From assembly GCA_022695795.1 (NCBI GenBank), contig MU404206.1, positions 1 to 64,000 of the forward strand: 64,000 nucleotides of DNA, read 5' to 3'. The DNA is from Biscogniauxia marginata. Taxonomy: Eukaryota > Ascomycota > Sordariomycetes > Xylariales > Xylariaceae. The translations under genes and the position numbers were made by a program. The notes below the pieces were generated by a model, which saw only the letters and a list, made by a program, of their open reading frames with translations, was not told the origin of the DNA and did no database searches. Positions within the stretch are counted from its first letter, which is position 1. The number at the start of each line of letters is the position of its first letter. Of the stretch, positions 57,793 through 64,000 are shown piece after piece.

Positions 57793-59669
57793 TTATTCGC
57801 CAACTTCACACGCCTCGGCTGCCTTGAGCGCTCTCGTAAATACGGATCCCAGGTCATCTTCTAGTCCCACACTGACGCGGATCAGGTCCGGGTCGACCCC
57901 GAAGCTTGCAGCCCAATCTAGCTCCTGGTAGTGCGCCAAGATGACATACGGCGACGTCAATGTGAAGTTGGTTCCCAAGCTAGGCCCCTTAGCCGTTTCA
58001 AGAGCATTGAAGAAGGCAATCGCGTGGGCTTTGGTCTTCAAAGTGCACGACAGCAAGCCACCGTAGCCTCCCGCCGGGAGCCTACAGGCTTCGTAGTTAG
58101 GCCGCGTGTCGTTGTACTTGGGATAGTAGACTTTGGTGACCAGGGGGTGGGCATTGAGCACCTCGCAGATGGCCTCGGCGTTCGCGTTGACTCTGTCGAT
58201 CCTCGACTTGAAGTCCCGGCTGTTCCGCTCCATGAAGATCACATCCTCGGCCCAGTAGTTGTCTTCGAATACGCCGCCCATGGCAGACTTGAGCGACTGA
58301 TAGTACTTGCCGCTCGAGTTTAGGATGATACTCCCGCCCATCACGTTGCAGTCGCCAGAGAAGATCTTGGTAAGGCTGCTTACCACAACGTCGGCAAATG
58401 GGAGCACGTTGACGTTGACAAAGGTGCCGATGGTTTCGTCCACCACCACCACGAAGTCGTATGCATCCGCCAGTTTCCGTATCCGTTCTAGGTCAGGGCA
58501 AGTCAGAAGCGGGTTGCCAGGGAACTCGCAAAAGAGGGCTAAATATCTCTGGCCATCCTTCAGGCGATCTTCGAGATCGTCCAGGTCTGCGGAGGAGCCG
58601 CGGCCGTAAAAAGTAGCCCCGGGCCCGAACTTCTGTAGAATCTTGAGGGTGTCGACGTAGGGAAATCCAAAGTTGACGCTTTCCCGAGGTTCTCGTGCCT
58701 TGAGAAGAGCCTGGTGGGTCGTGAATATGGCGTTCATACCGCATGGCACCAGATAAATATCATCCTCTCTGAAGTTAGTGATGCCACGGGCGTTGGAGTC
58801 CATCGTGGGCAACGACTGGCTACTTAGGTCCAGGTCGGTTGTGAGGACACCAGCGATGCGACGTCTGATGGCGGATTTCGCGTTGCTAACCAAGGACACG
58901 TCGAGGTTCCTGCCGAACCGCTCCTCTAGGAACCTTAGACTCTCAAAGCTGTCTGCAGACTCGCTCTTGGCGGGATCCGTCAAGGAGGTGTCATGGGTTC
59001 CATCAGAACCGTTTATGCCATCGATGGAGGAGCCCCGCTGGTATCTTCTGGGACCACGACGTAGCTTCTGCTGCGATAGATGCGGCGGCGACGGTACCCG
59101 GCGCTCTGGAACTAATATGCCCTCTCGGAACAAACTATGGCAAAATTCAGCGCGGCGGCTAGAGACACCGTCGCCAGAATGCTGCCAGTACTGTTTTGCG
59201 AATGGAAATGCGTCATTCGAAAACAGAACGGCCGAAATGGCAGGGGATAGAGAGTGCAAGGTGTCAGGCGTATTTTTGCCCGAGTTCAGCACCAGGTGGA
59301 GGAGGGAGAGATCTGCCAGGACAGACTGCGGGGCCTTCTCGCGGATGAAATCCAAGCACCGCTCTGCCGTCCTCCTGGTCGGGAAAAGCATGGCCTGCTG
59401 TCCTGGACGGCCATGCTTAGCTACGATGTCGGCACAGAAGGCCTGGATACTCTTGTGGATGAAGAACCTCGGGTAGCCCGTGGTCAGGGCGCCGACCACC
59501 CATTGGGCGCCTTCTTCATATCCTACGTTGGCTTTCCATGTGGGAAGTGAGACGCTGACGGCCTACAGCACAGCGTTAGCAGTCGGGGTTGATGCCGAAG
59601 ATGGTGGATGATATGACTCACGTGGGCAGTGTTAGGAGGTATCGAGTCTCCAAGATCGATATGCGGCAT
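57793..59669 (-). CDS. STR2: Cystathionine gamma-synthase
   Basis: PLP enzyme of transsulfuration that joins cysteine to an activated homoserine ester to make cystathionine. Two exons on the minus strand, 59669-59622 and 59562-57793, give 605 residues. The short first exon reads MPHIDLGDSIPPNTAH and continues AVSVSLPTWKANVGYEEG, the typical N-terminus of fungal Str2. The PLP lysine lies in VVSSLTKIFSGDCNVMGG. VVVVDETIGTF carries the aspartate that pairs with the PLP nitrogen. RVSVGLEDDLGSVF near the C-terminus is the Cys/Met-metabolism signature. The roughly 200-residue N-terminal extension before the catalytic fold is characteristic of fungal Str2. It diverges from the amidohydrolase gene. 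Confidence 0.94.
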
Positions 59670-60273
59670 CCTATTAAGATTTATCTAGGAGAAGCTGCAC
59701 GGGCCAAGTCTTGTTTGTGGCTTGGCTCAAGTGTCGAATGTGTATAAGAAAGGGTACGGACGATAATACAGGAGGGATGGCGTGGTTGGGTTGGGTTAGT
59801 TATGTACTTGGAGTATACCTCCTGCAATGTGATGTGCCCGATGTGTGTATGTGTATGTGTATATGTATGTGGAGTTATTAAACTATAGAGGTACATTACA
59901 TAGGTAGTTAGTAGTTAGTTACATACCTGATTACTTTCGCTAGTTGCCGCGATCGGCGGCAGATTTTTCGAACCCGATTACTCCATCCCCCTTTAGCTCA
60001 TTACCTGCGTAGTTGAATGCCCGCCCAACCCGTGCTAATTCGGCCAACCGGTGCAAGGTAGAGAGAATATAATGCGGTCATTCGCTTTCGATTGCTCTTG
60101 GTGGGTAAACCACAGAAACATAAAGATATGGTATACACACACCTCCATTCACCCATATAGTTTGCAAAATGCGGTCACATACCTAGTGTTGCACCGACTG
60201 GATAAAGGGGGAGTTGACTGCTTGAAACTGCATTTGCCCCAACTCCCCCGGAGAGCAGGCAGTCTCATCCATT
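59670..60273. promoter_or_regulatory. Divergent STR2/amidohydrolase promoter region
   Basis: 604 bp between divergent starts. TG/TA-alternating DNA lies at 59835-59875. TAGTTAGTAGTTAGTTAC words lie near 59905-59920. I could not place a sulfur-regulator (Cys3/MetR) site with confidence. Confidence 0.45.
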
Positions 60274-61656
60274 ATGATGAGGTATGAAAATGTTATAGTC
60301 CCGTCCCGGGATTCGGCGGCAGAGTGGTGGGACATCGAGACGGAAGACGGAGTCATTTGCTGTATGCAACCCGCCCAGTCCAGGTGTGCAGCACCATCCA
60401 AACTCCTGCTGCCCGCTCTGTGCCATCCCCATATACATCTTGACAAGGCCTACATTCTGACTGGTAACCACCCGCCGTCGAATGCTCACCCTGGTTATTC
60501 CGACCTCGCCCCCAGATTAGGGTCCTTCAGCGAAGCATTAGCCAACACATCCAGAGCAAAGGAGCGCTATACAGAAGACGACCTCTATCTTCGAGGCTCC
60601 CAGTTGCTAGCAACTAGTTACACCCACGGAGTCACCTCACTACGTGCTTTCGTTGAGCTGGACCACGTGACAGACGTCTTGACATTGACAACTGCCATCC
60701 GACTCAAGGGGGATTTCGCACATCTGCTAGAGGTGCAAATTTGTGCGTTTGCTCAGGATCCCATTTTCTCTACCACTCATGGCGAGTCTAATAGGGCTAT
60801 CATCACCTCGGCGCTGAGAGACTATGGCCCATTTATCGACGCTCTCGGAACCACACCGTATGTTGAGGAATCCCCAGAAGCATCGCTCCGGAATATCGAA
60901 TGGGCGGTTACTACCGCCATTAAACATGACTTGCATCTCGACTTCCACCTCGACTACACCCTGACACCGTCATCTTCCCTGGAGCCACTGGCTTTTTCAG
61001 TTGTCGAGCTCCTGCAGAGGCACGACTGGGTTGGCACCGCCCACGAATCCAGAACCATAGTCTTGGGGCATTGCACACAGCTTAGCGTGCTCGACAATTC
61101 TCAGCTAGCGCGACTTGCCGAGGCCGTGATCACCAACAAACTCCCGATCCACTTTGTTGGTTTGCCCACCAGTGATCTATATATGATGGGCCGGCCCGAG
61201 AAGGAAACCAGTGCATTGCACCAACGGCCCCGCGGGACTTTGCAAGTGCCATCGATGATTAAAGACCTCGGCCTCTCAGCTTGCATTGGCGTGAACAATG
61301 TCGGTAATGCCTTTACGCCTTTTGGTACCGGTGATCCATTGCAACTGGCTTCTTGGGGAGTAGGGATTTACCATGCTGGGGCCATCGATGACGCAAAGTT
61401 GTTGTACGGCTGTGTGAGTTGGCGGGCCAGGGCAGCCATCGGATTAAGCCTTGGCGTTGATGTTGACGGCGGCGAGATAGGAGAGGGTCGATGCCTTCAG
61501 GGAATGCTGTTGATTGAGAATAAGAAAGACATTGAACTACCTAGTACTACTGACGATCCTGGACTCAAGGTTCCAGCGAGACAGAGAATAGGCTTCGAGG
61601 ACCTCGTCTGGGATCCACCAAATGTCGAATTGAGATCTATCGTGAGAAGAGCCTAA
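60274..61656 (+). CDS. CodA-like amidohydrolase with altered metal-site residues
   Basis: Single-exon gene of 460 residues in the amidohydrolase superfamily, nearest to the cytosine-deaminase-like group. Landmarks in order: the HxH metal motif in HPHIHLDKAY (residues 51-60), SYTHGVTSLRAFVELD, LDFHLDYTL in place of the usual metal-binding His strand, VLGHCTQLS, and ACIGVNNVGNAFTPFGTGDPLQ. In E. coli CodA the last block carries Asp ligands (GHDDV); here they read Asn-Asn. Either the metal site differs or the enzyme has changed function. The substrate is unknown; cytosine deaminase should not be assumed. Two adjacent ATG codons (60274 and 60277) make the start ambiguous by one residue. Confidence 0.82.
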   Translation: MMRYENVIVPSRDSAAEWWDIETEDGVICCMQPAQSRCAAPSKLLLPALCHPHIHLDKAYILTGNHPPSNAHPGYSDLAPRLGSFSEALANTSRAKERYTEDDLYLRGSQLLATSYTHGVTSLRAFVELDHVTDVLTLTTAIRLKGDFAHLLEVQICAFAQDPIFSTTHGESNRAIITSALRDYGPFIDALGTTPYVEESPEASLRNIEWAVTTAIKHDLHLDFHLDYTLTPSSSLEPLAFSVVELLQRHDWVGTAHESRTIVLGHCTQLSVLDNSQLARLAEAVITNKLPIHFVGLPTSDLYMMGRPEKETSALHQRPRGTLQVPSMIKDLGLSACIGVNNVGNAFTPFGTGDPLQLASWGVGIYHAGAIDDAKLLYGCVSWRARAAIGLSLGVDVDGGEIGEGRCLQGMLLIENKKDIELPSTTDDPGLKVPARQRIGFEDLVWDPPNVELRSIVRRA

Positions 61657-61873
61657 CGCTACCTTTCCCACTCTAAGAATCATATTCTTCTTTGATCATT
61701 TGACAAATCTAGAGAAGCTTAAGAAGCACTGATAGAGCGGGTAAAGCTAACCAGGAGCTATTAATAGTGATTAATTCTTAGAAAGGGGTATATTGCAATG
61801 CTTGCCGCTGGATATCTCTAAATCAATCGTCTTGTGCCTAAACACAACCATCGCGTAGAAATTGTTGCTGAGC
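61657..61873. other. Short convergent 3' spacer
   Basis: 217 bp between the amidohydrolase stop and the SPX-RING stop. No gene seen. Confidence 0.6.
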
Positions 61874-63405
61874 TCACATCATAGTGCAAGGTATGTCTGA
61901 GTGATCCGGCCCGAAAATTTCCCTATTCCGTTCGCGCTCGTTGGCTCGGACCTTTTCCTTGACTTCCTTAGGAAAATACTCCCGTAAGAAGGCGGCGCGC
62001 TTAGTATCAAAGTTCTCAATACTCGCTAGCATGATAGTATCGGCACGGCAGAGCGGGCAAAGCCTTTCTCCTTTGCGTGACATCTTGACAAGGCATCTAC
62101 TGCAGAAGATGTGTTGGCAATGTAGTTTCACTGGCCAGTATGCTACGGCGAAGCATATCGGACAAAGATAATCATCTAGTTGAGGAACAACAGGTATAAG
62201 CTCAGTAGACATCCGCGCGCACACGTCTCGAGCTACACTACCTGCGAGGAACCGGTCAGAATGAACAACGACCGGGAAGGTTTTCGAGACACCAAGTGAT
62301 GTCCTCTTATCAAATTCTTCAGGAGTAATTAGCAAACAGCGCCACAGAGAAGCAAATATTGAAACCAACTTTTGAGTATCTTTGTCACGGCCAGGCTGTT
62401 GATCTCCTGAAACTTTAGAACTTGCAGCAGCGTGACGTTCATGTCAAGAAATCTGTTGAAGGCCTGTCGGCTAGCATCAAGCTTGAGATTCCGGGTCAAC
62501 TTTCTTTTTAGGACCTGGTCCTGAAACCACTGAAGCTGTTCCAATGCTTGCGTGCTTGTCCTCGCGCCATGATCACTCTCACGGGCGGAGAAGAAGACCC
62601 GAGCGTCAAGATAGAGCTCAAATATATCTCGCCAGATCGCCAGATCGCCCTTCGCCTTTCGCCCTTTAGACGGCCTCGTTGCTTGCTCGATCTCTCGGCC
62701 CAGGGTCGTGATCTGTCGTGTCAATTTTTCTTGCTCCTCCTCCTGCAAGGTGTCGAGGTTAGAGACATCGTTCTGCAAAATACCAAAAAACTCGCCATCG
62801 AAGACTAAAGGCACCTCGACCTGCTGTACAGCTGACAAGTCCTCTCGTCTAGAGGCGGTATCGACACCGGATGCTTCGCCGACTAGACTCGGGCTGTGAC
62901 GGCCAGATGATAATGGATATGGCAGGGTATCTACGTGAGAAGCTTCTAGGGGTGATGCGGTACCAATGGCTGGCGTGTTGGAAGCAATGATACGCAAGAA
63001 GTGCTTTGTAGCAGGTGTCAAGCTGGCATCAACTGCTACACCATCCTGGAGATGGACAAAGACAGTCAGCCGGGGCCGAAGAAGAGGGTTCTGGCCTCGT
63101 CTTGTTGGTCCCTGCCCCGATTCGGCTGCTTTTCCGTCTAGATGATAGCGGAAGCCCGAGTGCCCGAGTGACAGTTGGGCCAAGGTGTCTTTGTCCAGTC
63201 CGATCTCACAGAGCTCATTGATGACCTTTTTAAGACACTTCTTTAGTTGGCCATAGGGAATGGCGGACTCGACCCATTTTTGTGGGAAGCCTATAGAAGC
63301 CGGGGAGATCAGCAACACGGCCTAAAGGGAGGAATGATTACATGCGGACTGTCGTTCGTTACCTTCTCGTTGCAGCGACCTTTTGAATTCCTGGGCGAAC
63401 TTCAT
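61874..63405 (-). CDS. SPX-RING E3 ubiquitin ligase
   Basis: 468 residues in three exons on the minus strand: 63405-63363, 63290-62370 and 62316-61874. The SPX domain spans about 1-350 with a long variable insert. Its N-terminus MKFAQEFKRSLQREGFPQ, the helix AIPYGQLKKCLKKVI and the final KILKKFDKRTSLG provide the Tyr and Lys residues known to bind inositol pyrophosphates. Intron 2 (62317-62369, GTTGGT...TGAAG) splits the lysine codon in KILKKFDK; without it the frame breaks. A C3HC4 RING follows at about 373-411 (CPIC...HCQHIFCSRC...CPLC). Fission-yeast Pqr1 has this architecture and limits phosphate uptake by directing transporters to degradation. A similar role here is inference. Confidence 0.93.
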
Positions 63406-64000
63406 TTGCTACAAGATCTACAAGTTGTGCTTAACCGAATAGGGAGATAGCGCAGGAGGTGTTGGTTACGAGTAAGACAAGGCTGAGAACTGTGTCAGTA
63501 AAGACGACATAAGGTATGTGCAGCTTGCTCTGTAGGGAATGCTAGATATCCAGTTAGGCGGATATACTCCGTATGTAGATATAGGTATGGGTATAGGTAG
63601 GTAACAAGATGATATTTCAGACGTACCTAATTTTTTTTGTACCTGTCGGTTATCGATGCCGGACACATACAAGGTTACCTAGGTAGGTACCTACATCCTT
63701 GACAACAAGCCTCCAGCTCTCCGCTAAGGGACACCAAGCTTGCCTACCTACCTAGGCAGGCTAGTCACCACGCTTAGTTCATTTGCCAATGACGCTCAGC
63801 TAACGCTAAGGTTGGCGGGCAAATACTGGCACCTTAGGTGCCTACCTGGTACGAAGTACGTGCATATGCATTTTATGCAAGTCCAAAGAACAGGTACGGT
63901 ACCTACTTGCACGTGGTGGTACCCACTTATTAAAATAAATTAGGTAAGTCACCCATGGGAAGATCTTGGGCTGGCAGGCCAGAAAATCGTGTGAACCCAG
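63406..64000. other. Upstream of the SPX-RING gene, TACCTA-rich
   Basis: The last 0.6 kb holds the SPX-RING promoter. From 63580 to 63950 it has many TAGGTA/TACCTA words, as at 3840-4220 and 32290-32430. No gene seen before the window ends. Confidence 0.55.

Overview
The window looks like nuclear DNA of a filamentous ascomycete (Pezizomycotina, most likely a sordariomycete; the class is my inference). Genes carry short introns of about 50-90 nt with GTAWGT-like donors, CTRAC branch points and YAG acceptors. Intergenic DNA has CT-rich leaders, microsatellites and AT-rich gene-poor blocks. The proteins are clear orthologues of fungal housekeeping genes. There is no bacterial, viral or CRISPR signature. 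All gene models are assembled by eye: exon phases were checked to sum to whole codons, but no transcript evidence was available.

Layout. 0-13 kb: a small secreted protein, a mitoferrin-type iron carrier with eight exons (minus), a VOC/glyoxalase-fold protein with a transmembrane segment and a long disordered tail (minus), and the rRNA pseudouridine methyltransferase EMG1 (minus). 12.6-19.9 kb: a gene desert, partly AT-rich, holding one intron-containing tRNA and a degenerate GC-richer coding relic. 19.9-32.2 kb: a dense block with mitochondrial uS17, an MIT-type AAA ATPase of the Sap1/Yta6/spastin group, the SGT1/ecdysoneless protein, SMC6 and COQ9. 32.2-38.9 kb: a second gene-poor stretch. 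38.9-51.2 kb: a three-RRM SR-like protein (Gbp2/Hrb1 type) with long 5' introns, a small Cys-rich acidic protein, SRP14, SGD1/NOM1 and dihydrolipoamide dehydrogenase. 53.3-63.4 kb: an adenylation-thiolation-reductase (NRPS-like) enzyme, cystathionine gamma-synthase (STR2), a CodA-like amidohydrolase with altered metal-site residues, and an SPX-RING ubiquitin ligase.

Most genes are independent housekeeping units: mitochondria (mitoferrin, uS17m, COQ9, LPD1), ribosome biogenesis (EMG1, SGD1), mRNA export (Gbp2-like), SRP targeting (SRP14) and genome stability (SMC6). Divergent pairs share promoters: ECD/SMC6, SRP14/SGD1 and STR2/amidohydrolase. The only stretch with an accessory-metabolism character is 53-62 kb. 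I see no convincing new multi-gene system. The most unusual items are the splicing architecture of the Gbp2-like gene (4-nt first coding exon, 8-nt microexon), two GC-AG introns, an intron in the mitoferrin gene that is open in frame, the membrane-anchored VOC protein, and the amidohydrolase whose usual metal-ligand aspartate position reads Asn.
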